64,000 nucleotides of DNA from Adenophora triphylla var. japonica (lineage: Eukaryota > Streptophyta > Magnoliopsida > Asterales > Campanulaceae), in the NCBI GenBank assembly GCA_022495995.1, contig JAFEMH010001355.1, forward strand, positions 412,501 to 476,500, in the 5' to 3' direction. A model generated the notes under the pieces. It was not told where the DNA came from, made no database searches, and saw only the letters and a program-made list of their open reading frames with translations. Shown here in pieces: positions 12,001 through 22,445 of this stretch. How positions within the stretch are numbered: the stretch's first letter is position 1; each line of letters begins with the position of its first letter. The position numbers and the translations under genes were made by a program.

Positions 12001-12138
12001 CACCTCCGGATTCGGATACAAAACATCCGGGTTCTTCGAAGACAGACAGAACGAGGTCCAATTCCTTTGAAGCTCCATTCGCTGCTCAACCACTTCCTGA
12101 CTGCGTTGTCTACGGCTCCTTCGAGATCCCTCCGCCAT
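9070..12138 (-). pseudogene. T1 antisense gene A, plant-mobile-domain-like, with introns, broken
   Basis: A spliced gene opposite to gag-pol. Exon 1 (12138-11971) starts MAEGSRRSRRQRSQ and is exactly 56 codons, ending at a GAG|GTAAGAAA donor. Exon 2 (11130-10423) follows a TTTACTCAG acceptor and carries the hallmark WWDTTHTFH followed, in another frame, by GEVTVTPTDFAAITRL and WGEAGLAELYFSLDRFS. It ends at GGAG|GTATGAG. Exon 3 (10333-9681) follows TTGTCGCAG and starts at GTATGG. A fourth exon lies about 9625-9070. The HTFH...GExTxTxxDxAxITGL pattern is diagnostic of the plant mobile domain, found in MAIN/MAIL1 proteins and in several transposon families. Gene A of T3 matches exon by exon. Frameshifts in exon 2 and beyond make this copy broken; exon 4 limits are approximate. 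Confidence 0.7.
11160..11700. repeat. Repeat-filled intron 1 of T1 antisense gene A
   Basis: About ten imperfect copies of an ACCCGTCACAAAACACGGCA unit mixed with CACATAATGCACATAAT. They lie inside the 840-base first intron of gene A. No coding potential; the ORFs read here are repeat artefacts. Confidence 0.65.
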
Positions 12139-12249
12139 TGCGAGCAAATCAAAGGAAAAATGGAAGATTTTGGTGCAAAAATGGAGGTTTTCTCCTTCTC
12201 TCTCTCGGCTGTTTCGTAAACTGAAGAAGAAGAAGTGAAGGAGCCTCGG

Positions 12250-12336
12250 TTTTAACGCCTGGTCAAAATCTGGGAACTGTAAAAAGTCAGCATGGTCCGT
12301 ACGGACCTCTTTGCATCCGAGGGTAATCCGTACGGA
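12250..12336 (-). promoter_or_regulatory. Promoter region of T1 antisense gene A: two palindromes
   Basis: GGTCCGTACGGACC at 12294-12307 and TCCGTACGGA within 12325-12336 lie 155-200 bases upstream of the ATG at 12138. On the minus strand a GTTAAAA box (about 12257) follows. The palindrome is the same as in the T1 LTR and in the gene B promoter. Function inferred. Confidence 0.55.
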
Positions 12337-12439
12337 CCTCTTTGCAAGGGGTGGCCAAATGACTTTTCTGCCCTTACAAACTTTGCCCTGGCATCCTAAG
12401 GCCTTTTCCGGCAAATCCGAGTGCGAGAATGGTCCCTAA

Positions 12440-13350
12440 CCCTTCAAATCAACCACCGGCCGTCAAGCGTAAGACCGGGACCTCGCCCGCTTCAGCGGCA
12501 AATCAACCACCGGCCGTCAGCGTAAAGACCGGACCTCGCCACTTCAACGGCAAATCAACCGCCGCCGTCAGCGTAAGACCGGACCTCGCCCACTTCAACG
12601 GCAAATCAATCCACGGCGGCGTCAGCGTAAGACCGGACCTCGCCCACTTCAACGGCAAATCAATCCCCGGCCGTCAAGCGTAAGACCGGACCTCGCCCAC
12701 TTCAACGGCAAATCAACCACCGGCCGTCAGCGTAAGACCGGTCCTCGCCCACTTCAACGGCAAATCAACCATCGGCCATCAAACGTAAGACCGATCCTCG
12801 CCCACTCCAACGGCAATTCAACCACTGCCCGCTCAACGGCAATTCGAAGGAGCGATACCTCCCGGCCACGAATATCGAGGCGCGAGACGCCTCCCAAGCG
12901 CTCAGCGACAACTCGGCCGAAGGTCCGAAGTCATCTTCCCAACGAGAAAAGGGCCCTACGGGGTCATGCATCCCCGACAATTCAAGCACCGTGCGGTCGG
13001 ATGTAAGCCCGAACTTCGCCCACCTCAACGGCAACGCAAGCACCGGCCATCAAAGTAAGCCCGAGCTCCTCCCAACAAGTCGAAGGGAAGTCATGCAAGC
13101 GCATATCCCCAGCCGACCATCATTCTCGCCCACTCAACGGCAAAACAAGCACGCGAAGGAGCCAACACCTCCGAGTACAAGTCCCAAGGCACGAAGCGCC
13201 TCCAAAACGCCAAATGGTGATGCAATCATCGGTCATCATCCTTGCCCACTTCAACGGCAGCTCAAGCACCGGCAGTCAGATGTAAGCCCGAACTTCGCCC
13301 ACTTCAACGGCAACGCAAGCACCGGCCATCAAAGTAAGCCCGAGCTCCTT
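12440..13350 (+). repeat. T1 tandem array 1, about 50-bp unit
   Basis: Roughly nine units containing CGTAAGACCGGACCTCGCCC and ACTTCAACGGCAAATCAACC, the later ones more diverged. It lies between the gene A promoter and the LTR. Hypervariable 3' untranslated arrays of this kind are known in Tat/Ogre elements and can seed satellite DNA. Confidence 0.8.
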
Positions 13351-13650
13351 CCCAACTTAGGTCATACTCCTGAACTAGGTCCCAACTTAGGTCATACTCC
13401 TGAACTAGGTCCCAATTTAGGTTCATACTCCTGAAACTAAATCCCAACTTAGGTCATACTCCTGAACTAGGTCACAACTTAGGTCATACTCCTGAACTAG
13501 GTCCCAACTTAGGTCATACTCCTGAACTAGGTCCCAACTTAGGTCATACTCCTGAACTAGGTCCCAATTTAGGTTCATACTCCTGAAACTAAATCCCAAC
13601 TTAGGTCATACTCCTGAACTAGGTCACAACTTAGGTTCATACTCCCGAAC
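13350..13650 (+). repeat. T1 tandem array 2, 30-bp unit
   Basis: About ten copies of a unit built from CCCAACTTAGGTCATACTCC and TGAACTAGGT. A three-unit block is itself repeated, with the variant CCTGAAACTAAATCCC occurring twice, so amplification happened at two levels. Confidence 0.85.
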
Positions 13651-13659
13651 TAAGCTTCA

Positions 13660-14640
13660 ACCCCGGACGCCACCACGTCCTTATCACCGACCTATACGGT
13701 CACCCCGGACGCCACCACGTCCTTATCACCGACCTATACGGTCACCCCGGACGCCACCACGTCCTTATCACCGACCTATACGGTCACCCCGGACGCCACC
13801 ACGTCCTTATCACCGACTCCATACGGCCACCCCGGCGCCACCACGTCCTTATCACCGACCTATACGGTCGCCCGGACGCCACCACGTCCTTATCACCGAC
13901 CTATACGGTCACCCAGGACGCCACCACGTCCTTATCACCGACCTATACGGTCACCCAGGACGCCACCACGTCCTTACCACCGACCTATACGGTCACCCCG
14001 GACGCCACCACGTCCTTATCACCGACCTATACGGTCACCCAGGACGCCACCACGCCTTACCCACCGACCTATAGGTCACCCGGGACGCCACCACGTCCTT
14101 ATCACCGACCTATACGGTCACCCCGGACGCCACCACGTCCTTATCACCGACCTATACGGTCACCCCGGACGCCACCACGTCCTTATCACCGACCTATACG
14201 GTCACCCCGGACGCCACCACGTCCTTATCACCCCGGACGCCACCACGTCCTTATCACCGACCTATACGGTCACCCCGGACGCCACCACGTCCTTATCACC
14301 GACCTATACGGTCACCCCGGGACGCCATCACGTCCTTATCACCGACCTGATGATTTGGGACGCCACCACGTCCCTTACCACCGACCTATACGGTCACCGG
14401 GACGCCACCACGTCCTTATCACCGACCTATACGGTCACCCGGACGCCACCACGTCCTTATCACCGACGGCTATACGGCCACCCCGACGCCAGCGCGTCCT
14501 TATCACCGACCTATGCGGTCGCCTCGGACGCCACCACGTCTTTACCACCGACCTATGCGGTCGCCGTACGCCACCACGTCCTTGCCATCAACCTATACGG
14601 TCACCCAGGACGCCACCACGTCCTCACCACTGACCTCGGC
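13660..14640 (+). repeat. T1 tandem array 3, 42-bp unit
   Basis: About 23 copies with a 42-base period (TTATCACC recurs at 13681, 13723 and 13765). Units contain GACGCCACCACGTCC and GACCTATACGGTC, the latter with self-complementary GACC/GGTC ends. Copies near 14400-14640 are more diverged. It is noncoding. Confidence 0.9.
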
Positions 14641-14699
14641 GGTCACACAACACTCCAGGGCACCACCACGCCCGCATTCACAGAACACTCACACCCGAA

Positions 14700-14735
14700 C
14701 TACGACCAGGCTTGATTCCCGCCAGGGATACGTAG
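14700..14735 (+). other. CTACG...CGTAG hairpin before the T1 3' LTR
   Basis: CTACG (14700-14704) and CGTAG (14731-14735) enclose GGCTTGATTCCC...GGGATA, in which ATTCCC and GGGAT also pair. Two similar copies lie in the same part of T3 (43305-43339 and 43826-43861). Confidence 0.6.
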
Positions 14736-14898
14736 GAATCCTATCACAGGGTCCAGCCTATTGACCTAAACGGTCACCCAAAAGGACACCACCACGTCCT
14801 CACTTTGACCCTCACGGTCACTTCCTCTCCCAAAGACGCGATCCAGATTAGGACCCTTATCTTATCGGCGACCCCACTTCTTTCGTAAGTGACGTCGT

Positions 14899-14908
14899 CG
14901 AGGGGCTT
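14899..14908 (+). promoter_or_regulatory. Polypurine tract of T1
   Basis: GAGGGGCTT directly precedes the 3' LTR start. The upstream block CTTATCGGCGACCCC...CGTCGTCG is nearly identical in T3 on the minus strand, where it precedes GAGGGGCTAC and then TGTAAGT. PPT primes second-strand DNA synthesis. Confidence 0.7.
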
Positions 14909-15114
14909 CGTAAGTACCCCAATCTGGATCACTCCCTTTCAAACACACGGAAACACCGCGAGACTCATCCACGCAGTCTCGAAGACCTCTCTCACTCAAA
15001 ACCCTCTCAAAACCCTCTCAAACCCCCAACCAAAACCGGGGAGGAGCCTTTCTGCGGGATAAAAAGGGACAAAGGACCTTTTGGGAATTTTCGAGGAAAT
15101 CGGAAAAGCAATTA

Positions 15115-15395
15115 AGGTCCGTACGGACCTCTTTGTTTCAATGATTACTAAATCCCTTAAAGTCCACAAGATTCCCTCAAATCCGGGAGAAATGATGGTT
15201 TCCATGCGAGTTGAGTCCGTACGGACCTCTTTGCATGCAAGATGGTCCGTACGGACCTTATTGCTCGGGGAACATCATCATTCCCAAATATTCTCCATCA
15301 TTGCGAGATTCCCTCAAATCGAGGAAAACCAAAATTACGGACAACCAAGAAGGTCCGTACGGACCTCTTTGCTCCGAAATTTTTACTATAAATAG
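15115..15395 (+). promoter_or_regulatory. T1 LTR promoter: four palindromes and TATA box
   Basis: Palindromes lie at 15115-15130 (AGGTCCGTACGGACCT), 15215-15226, 15244-15257 and 15351-15366 (AGGTCCGTACGGACCT again), each followed by CT(C/T)TTTG or a close variant. TATAAATAG at 15387-15395 starts 20 bases after the last palindrome. This is the main promoter of the element RNA. Confidence 0.75.
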
Positions 15396-16040
15396 AGGGC
15401 TCCCCCTCCTCATTTTTTACACCTCCCACTTCTCTCTTCCTCCCTAAGCCTTCGGCTCCCCCTTCTAAGACCTTTCGAGGCATTCCCGGCCCCTTCGGAT
15501 CCTTCCGAGGCCTTCCGAGCCCCCTCGAGGTGCTCAGAAGCCTCTCCGAGCGCTCCCGAGACGCTCCGCGCTGCCCCGAGGCACTCTCGAGGTACTCTGA
15601 GGCCCCTCGTGGTACTCAGGAGGCCTTGCACAGTCTTTCCCCGGTGTCCCGGCTCTTTCCGAGTCAAACCGACGATCCCAAACCACGCCGAAACTCTGCC
15701 CGAGTGACTCCTGCCACCACAACGCACGCCGAAACTCTGCCCGAGTGATCCCGACGATCCCCACGCACGCCGAACCTCTGCCCGAACGCAGCCTACAACC
15801 TCAACTCACGCCGAAACTCTGTCCGCGGACAACCGGCATCCCCGAAGCAATCCGGAACGCTACTCCGACCTCAAACACTATTCCCCTGCGGAAGACAGAC
15901 ACGAACCAACATTGGTAAGGCTTCCTTCCTATTCTATTTCAATACATTTCAATACAATGTAGACATCCGATACAGCATGCATTTTTAAAAGCACACACAC
16001 ACACGCAACTTTTTAAAGGATATTAGGGGTATCCGAAAGA

Positions 16041-16116
16041 CTCGTTTTACGAGGCTACTCGGGTGAGCTCTAATATTCTAATATTCTCTTCCCGAGGAGT
16101 CATCTGACCTCCGAAC
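16041..16116 (+). other. Paired hairpins in R/U5 of T1
   Basis: Hairpin 1 is CTCGTTTTACGAG (16041-16053). Hairpin 2 pairs CTCGGG (16058-16063) with CCCGAG (16091-16096). GACCTCCGAAC follows at 16106-16116. T2 and T3 have the same layout with different but still complementary stems. Confidence 0.65.
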
Positions 16117-16388
16117 TCAAAATCTCATCACACAAAAACAGTTTAAAATTTATCTTTAAACTGATGCCCTTTTTCAATGTTTTGGGCTTAATAAAAACGG
16201 CGTGGCGACTCTACAAAGCAAAACACAGCGAGACACCTCCAACACACGCAAACGCTAAGACGGAATAAGCCAGATGCCGGGGCGCGATTGTGCTGCCTCT
16301 CGGATCCGGGCGAACATTCCCGAACAGCGACGAACTTGCGAGACGCACGGGGGCCCTCCGCGCGCGAGCCGGATCCCGGGTAATTTCA

Positions 16389-17488
16389 ATATTGTGTAAT
16401 GAATATGTAGGACTTATGTGATATACTTTGTGCCATATGAGTTTACATATTCATAGTTAATTGTGCACATAGTGTTAAATACGTGTTGCACTGTTTCAAT
16501 TGTTTAACATGAGTTGCAGTACCATGTTCTATACATGTTGGTGTTCCATTGGGTGGACTTATTTTCAAGTATCTGTGATGTGCTTGAATATGGTATATCA
16601 GCTGAGTTTCGGAGGTATAGGGAATGCAATCACTTATGAGAAAATATTTCATAAGGTGCTTGGATGTCTTTTTACTTGTTACCGTTCACCCTCTTCTGTG
16701 GCCACGAATTGGGGGTTAAGCTTCAGTGGATAGGCACGACCGTTCACACGATAGCGAGGTAGCTTATATGGATCTCTGTAAGGGGTCGTATAAGATGTGA
16801 ATGTGCACCAGCATTTCACAAAAAGGAGAGGAGTATAACTCCCACTGTAGTACTACATATGACTCAGATGGAAAAGGTAAAGGGAAAGGTAACGTAAAGT
16901 GTTTACTGTTTTCCCAATGTGATTGAGCAACTTATTTGGTGTTGCATATTTGTTATTGAGCAACCTGTTTATGTGTTGCATCTTGTATGCCATATTGTTG
17001 CATACATAATAGCTTTTTGAGATTTTATCTCACCCCTTCTCCCTTTATTGTTTTAGATCCCGCTGAGACAGGAAGACCGGACCAGTGAAGCCGGGGGGAG
17101 GAGTTTGGACATCTTTTGGTTGTCGGGGTATGTGTTGACTTGGGGAGTTGGGATTGTTATGGTTGTTATTCTTTTGGGGAAATGTTTTGTATATAAAACT
17201 TTCATAAACATGTTTCAGTTGAGTTGTATTGTAATTCAGTTTGGGTTTGGTTTGTTTTATGGTTGGCTTGTGTAAGCCTTTCCAGTAGTATAGTTTGTAA
17301 AAACAGGTTGTGTTTGGTTTAAACAGGTTTATACATCGCCTCCGTGTAGAGAGGTTATTTTGAATTTGTTTTGAAAAGGAGTTGTATACTTTTCAAGTAA
17401 AGTAAAGAAAAGTTTTTTTAAAATGGTATTTTAGGACTCTCCATCCTGGGATACGAGTTTATAGGTCTCGGGAGTTGGGAGGAGCACA
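16389..17488 (+). repeat. Decayed LTR fragment related to the LTR of D4
   Basis: No gene here. The sequence runs parallel to the D4 LTR read on its minus strand: GGAAAAGGTAAA...GGTAACGTAA, TGTTGCAT...ATAATAGCT, a GAGATTTTATCTCACCCC block, TTGTTTTAGAT...GACAGG and a final GGTCTCGGGAGTTGGGAGGAGCACA against GGTCCCGGGTTGGGGTGCTCACA. It is the 3' part of an LTR of the same broad group, cut by T1 at 16388. The rest presumably lies left of the window. Confidence 0.7.
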
Positions 17489-17561
17489 GAGTATCTTGCA
17501 CATGAATTTGAATGTGTATTTTGATATTTGGCACTAATCACGAATTCAGAAATTTAATCAT

Positions 17562-18416
17562 TGTTGGAAATGGATAACGGAAAGTTAAGTTTAACTTAAC
17601 GTTGATCTAGTTTCTAACGGAAGTTCGTTATGTGTTAACGGAACTAGTTACAAATGGTAATCTACATTTGTTGTAGATTATATATAACTCATTTAATGTC
17701 TCAAAACCATTTCCGTGTGAATGAGAAATTAATGACAAATGATTTGTAACTTAAATATTGGGTCAAAGTGTGTTTTGGGTTGGTCCCAAAATTGGTGTGG
17801 ACTTGTTGTGGCTAAAGGGCTGACGAGCAGGCTGAAGAAGCTTCTGCACGGCCGTGCAAGTGTCTAGGACACGGCCGTGCACCATGCCTTACCTTGCCAC
17901 TCGACCGTGCAGAGCCATGAACTCGACCGTGCATATTGCCTTGCACGGCCGTGCAGTTCATTGGACACGGCCGTGCAAAGTGCTGTTATACCCGAAAAGT
18001 TGTGACTTTTCAAGGGAAAAGCCACCAAACCCTTTGACTCTCTTTATATACTTCCCCTCCGAATTTCAATCAACATACACAGTATTCTGACCCTTCCTAC
18101 CCTCTAGTAAGATAGATTAACATACCCAAATCATTGCATATTGTTGCATTAAATCCTTCAAAGTCCAAAGTTCCAAACATTGTGTTGTTCGCTAGAGTAT
18201 TTGATTTGGAGTGCTCCTATCATTTACTTATAAGTCGTTTTATCTTACTAGAAGATTGCCATATAAACCGTAAGCACCTGTGCGGGGCAATAACTTCTTA
18301 CGGAGATTGTATTAAATACAAGACTCGACTTGAATCCTTTTATTTCCAAATCTCCGTTATCTTTTTCTGTTAAGTTTCTAGTTAAGTTCTTGAGAAGCCT
18401 ATACAATTGTCAAACA
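17562..18416 (+). repeat. 5' LTR of C1
   Basis: It contains GC-rich palindromes and a TTTATATA box at 18043-18050. The bases just after it do not start with TGG and show no initiator-Met primer site, which is unusual for a plant copia element. Confidence 0.9.
17845..18050 (+). promoter_or_regulatory. C1 LTR promoter with palindromes TGCACGGCCGTGCA
   Basis: Perfect palindromes at 17845-17858 and 17942-17955, near copies at about 17870-17882 and 17965-17977, and two degenerate copies between (CTCGACCGTGCA). The TATA-like box follows at 18043-18050. Most differences between the two LTRs fall in this cluster. Confidence 0.65.
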
Positions 18417-18455
18417 ATCGTAAGAAGTTATTTACGTTTCTTCAAGATCTTCAAG

Positions 18456-19170
18456 ATGGCAAACGAGAAAGACTCCACAGAATCAAGTCAAGGGAATGTG
18501 ACGCCTCCTTCTCAAGGTGACGCTACGTTCAACAATGTTACACCGTCTCACCCGGTTCATGGTAAGAAACCTCCTTCACGTACAACCTCAAGGGTTGCAC
18601 CTCTTAATGCTCTCCCTCCGTCTCATGTGTTCGTACATGCGGAAAGACCGGGTATTCTTACCGGGATGAACTTTAAAAGGTGGCAACAGAAAATGTTGGT
18701 CTATTTGACAACATTAAAATTGGTGCATTTTCTTTGGGAATATCCACCATTGATATCCAACGAGGATGAATCCAAAGCAAAGAATGAATTGGATACTTGG
18801 AATCACAGCGATTTCTTGTGTCGCAATTATATTCTTAATGGCTTGGATTACGCACAATACAAGGTGTGTTGTGGCATAAAGACCGCGAGAGAACTTTGGG
18901 ACTTTCTCGAGATGCACAATACTATGTGCATTGTGACTAAAAGACCGCAAGTGAACTTGGTGGAAAGAAGTACCGGAAATAAGAGAAAGAAAACCGGGAA
19001 AGTGAAGAGGACCGCCAAGAAGGTCAAAGGTAGTTGTTTTAATTGCGGCAAACCGGGCATATGGCTAGGGAATGTCGACATCCTAGAATCAACAACCAAG
19101 ATGGAAACCCTCTTCAAGCCAATGTGAATGAAGATAGAAATGTTCCTTTGGACTTTGATCAACTTAGCCT
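18456..19170 (+). pseudogene. gag: C1 gag, internally deleted and frameshifted
   Basis: The start at 18456 (MANEKDSTESSQ) follows the leader by 40 bases. MNFKRWQQKMLVYLTTL is a copia-type Gag core signature. The frame then runs from ARELWDFLE directly to a basic KRKKTGKVKRTAKK stretch, shorter than a usual copia Gag, so an internal deletion is likely. The zinc knuckle begins CFNCGKPG but one missing base near 19059 shifts the frame before its His and last Cys. Gag would package the element RNA; this copy cannot make the complete protein. Confidence 0.8.
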
Positions 19171-20548
19171 AGGGGCATAAGATTGAATTGACCAAAAGTG
19201 GTTGTTGTGTTAGTAAAGGGTACCTTGTTGAAGGACTCCTTAAATTGTAATTGTTTATCCGCCTAAGTGCGAAGAATAAAATTTCGTATTTTATTTACTT
19301 GGTTTGAAGTGTTCCAATGGTTATGGCGTGTTCATTTAGGTCGTGTAAATTTAAATTCACTAAGTCGACGAGTGAATTTAAAATTACTACCTAAAATGAA
19401 ATTTGATTCGCCTAAATCAATTGCGATTTCTTTTGTAGAAATCGGTTCAAACCGAGAAATAGTAAATAGATAGTTATTTACTTCTATTAATGATTGCATG
19501 TGATAATGCAAAGTTCATCTTTTGGAAAAGTAATAGGTAAAACCTTAAAGTTTTAAGTAAACAATAAGGTTTGTGATTCATCTTAATTAGCAATTAAGAA
19601 TTTCGTAGTGATAGAGGTGGTTAGTATGTCGTACCGTTTGAAAAATAATTGTTGGGACGCTGACACTTATTTATCAAACGAATGCTTCTTACACACTCAA
19701 ATCAACTGAATCACAGGAAAAGGAAAGATAGAACTTTTAAGGAGATGGTGAACTCCTTATTGATAAGTTCCGTCTTATGTGGGTATACCTAGCAAAGGTA
19801 GAAATATCTAAACCTAAAGAGGTTAAGATAGGACCCAAAACCATGGATTACGTTTCCATTGGATATGCAAACTAACAGTATTGCATATAGATTTGCGACG
19901 AACAAATTTGAAATGAAAAATGCAGTATTCTTCAAACGAGTTTCCTTACGGGGAAAAATGATTGAAGAGACCTCACTTAAACATAGATATGACTATGTCG
20001 TCGGTTCATCTCAAAGGAGATGAAAGACATTGTAGATAACTTGGTTATTACAATTAAATGACTCCACATAAAAGAAAATATTAAATATGAATTAGGACAT
20101 TCATAAAATATTTGATATGTGGAGTTACACCTCAAGTGTGGGGGGTACAAGCTAAATACATAAGTTCTATTGATATGAACTTCTAGTATTAACAGAAACT
20201 GTTAAAGCTAATGATTAAAAGAATGGATCATCATATATGTGGAAGTTATGTGATGATAAAAACTCCTAACGAATTTGAAGTATTCGTAAGTCGTTTTATA
20301 AATACCTAAAGCGTAGGGGTATTCGGCTAAAGTAGAAATACTTAAGCAAGACATGTTATATTCTTTGAGAATATACTTCCTTGAAATGATAGGAAATGCA
20401 TAAATTTTAATAAGAAAATTTATAGAAACGGTGGTGGTCTTCTTAATAAGAAGAAAAACCAAGATACAGTTGAAGGACAAATGCATCCTATTCTATTTTG
20501 GAAGATGGTTGATCTTCCTATGCGAACCGTTGGGTTGCAAAACTAGAT
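19171..20548 (+). pseudogene. C1 decayed pol region, integrase tail only
   Basis: No open frame of note. Around 19825-19960 a frame reads GPKTMDYVSIGYA and then NAVFFKR, resembling the conserved segment after integrase in copia elements. I see no integrase zinc finger or catalytic triad, so most of protease and integrase is missing or unrecognisable. Confidence 0.5.
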
Positions 20549-21311
20549 ATGCCAAGGATGAAACCTTTAAATATTAGACTACAAACGGTCCATCTCAAAG
20601 TTAAGGATGAAGGACTTAGACGTAGTAAAAGGGCAAGAGTGGAAAAGTCTTTTGGTCCTGATTTTCTATCATTTATGTTGGAAAACGAATCAGCAACTGT
20701 TAAGGAAGCATTATCTGGTCCGGATAGTTCGTTCTGGAAAGAGGCTATTAACAGTGAGATAAAAATTCATAATGCTTGGGAATTGGTAGATCTCCCTCCA
20801 AGTTGCAAACCATTAGGTTGCAATTGGATTCTTAAAAAGAAAGTATAAAGCCTATGGATCTGTTGATAAGTAGAAAGCCAGGATAGTTGTCAAAAGGACA
20901 TTATGATTCATGCAAGATTATCCAAAATGACACAACAGAGCGTTCTATGTCGCACAACCGTGTTGGATCTACTTGTGTATTCATATGGACTAAACAAGCA
21001 ACTAAACAGTGGCATAAGAAGTTCGATAGAACTATGTTATCAAATGGATTCAAGATTAATGAATGTGACAAATGTGTCTACATACATTAAAAGAACATCT
21101 GAATCATTTGTTAATAGTCTGTCCTTACGTGGATAACAATGGTAGTCATGAATTGATCATGAATACCAAAGACATGTTAAAGAAGAACTTTGACATGAAA
21201 GATATGGGATTAGCCGATTTTATATTAGAGATAAAGATCTCTAGATCATCTGAAGGATTAGTTCCTTCACAATCCCATTATCTTGAAAAAGTACTTCGAA
21301 AGTTCAAATAA
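20549..21311 (+). pseudogene. C1 reverse transcriptase remnant
   Basis: RRSKRARVEKSFGPDFLSFM (from about 20620), FWKEAINSEI, WELVDLPPSCKPLGCNWI and LKKK are the N-terminal signature of Ty1/copia RT. A stop and frame change follow at about 20848. The C-terminal piece at 21072-21311 reads MKDMGLADFILEIKISRS and SHYLEKVL, also copia RT. The middle with the catalytic YVDD is not recognisable in any frame. Confidence 0.8.
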
Positions 21312-22445
21312 ATTCTTGAGAGGTAATCTCTGTAAAGTAGATCTCTGAAAGGTAGACTCTAAGGAGGTCAAACCACTTAGAGATACTGAATACTTGGGAA
21401 GTCTGAACGGTACGTAGATAATAACCACTTGAAGAAAGCGACCGATAGAAGAATTTGATCACTCGAAGGAGTGATCATTCTAGATAGACTAAAGGTCTAA
21501 TTGTAATTGTAATCAATCACTGGAATATTATAATCATAAGTACTTGGTGTACTTAAGGATATACTTATGATTAAAAGATTACAATTCCTATGTAAGTTGA
21601 ATGGTCTTGAAAGATATTCCTTCGTGGAATAAGCTTGTGTCTACATGACCTAAGGCATTGTGACGACAATGAAAAATAGGAAAAGGTGTAGAACGTCATG
21701 GTAAGTCTAGACATAATGGTCTTAGACACACTACCATAGTACAATTGATCTCAATATGCGGCTCGTCAAGCAACTAGCCATGTGAAGTCAAAATCGGATC
21801 CGTCTACCTAAGGGTAGTAATAGAGATCAACCGTATAAACCTGTTAAGGGGAATGGGTTCAAAATCCACAACAAAAGAACTTATAAGCGGACACTCAACC
21901 TTGAGAAATGGAGATCCCGGGCCCTTGGTTCAATGAGACAACCAAGTTATAAGTTCTAGTAGAGTTACTCGGAAACAACAACTCGGTTTATTAACCTAGA
22001 GATGTTGAATACTCATTCCCGAACGTCCAAGTACTAGCACATGCAGCGATGGTGAGGATAAGTTGAGAAAACTTTTAATGATTTCTATACCTACGGGTGG
22101 AGTAGTGCATGATACTCCTTATAGTGAGAATCACCTATATAAAGCGAGAGGTAATAAGGCCGCCTCTAAATGAACGCTTATGAATGAGATACGGTCCAGG
22201 GCCAAAATGGACAAAAACGTGAGAACAACAATTGTTAGAGCTATTATTATGTGAGTATTATTGTCTTGGTATACATCCGACGGCCATCGGTTCAAAGCGA
22301 CTCGCTACCAAATGGCTAGTATATCCGATAATATTTCACTAGGGAAGATTCAAGGCCACAAGCTATCTATCTCGATGTAATAATAGTTCGCCGGAACTTT
22401 GGACGAAATTGCATTCATGCATTAATTGTCATTCATGTGGGGGAT
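21312..22445 (+). other. C1 3' internal region with PPT
   Basis: About 1.1 kb without gene motifs, presumably decayed RNase H and 3' untranslated sequence. GTGGGGGAT at 22437-22445 directly precedes the 3' LTR and is the polypurine tract. Confidence 0.6.

Larger units (their letters stand above)
1..16388 (+). mobile_element. T1: Tat/Ogre-like Ty3/gypsy LTR retrotransposon, left end cut by window
   Basis: A very large LTR element on the + strand. In order it shows the last 48 bases of the 5' LTR, a PBS, a 1.3-kb leader, gag, protease, a linker where RT-RNase H would be expected, integrase, two genes on the minus strand, three tandem arrays, a polypurine tract and a 3' LTR. Order integrase-antisense genes-arrays-LTR and the PBS type fit the Tat/Ogre branch of Ty3/gypsy (family knowledge). 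RT is absent: only about 0.5 kb separates the protease region from the integrase zinc finger. All reading frames contain frameshifts. Both LTRs end in TAATTTCA. The element is inserted in an older LTR fragment (16389-17488). The insertion duplication cannot be checked because the left flank is outside the window. Confidence 0.9.
14909..16388 (+). repeat. 3' LTR of T1
   Basis: About 1480 bases. The start is set by comparison: T2 and T3 LTRs begin TGTAAGT, and T1 has CGTAAGTACCCC here, so the usual TG appears mutated to CG. It ends TAATTTCA. U3 holds four palindromes and a TATA box; R/U5 holds a (CA)n run (about 16000), two hairpins, AATAAAA near 16189 and a PBS-like sequence. Confidence 0.75.

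Noticed and set aside
13350..14640. Regular 30- and 42-bp repeats resembling a CRISPR array
   Set aside because: Units are contiguous with no unique spacers, and the context is a plant LTR element.
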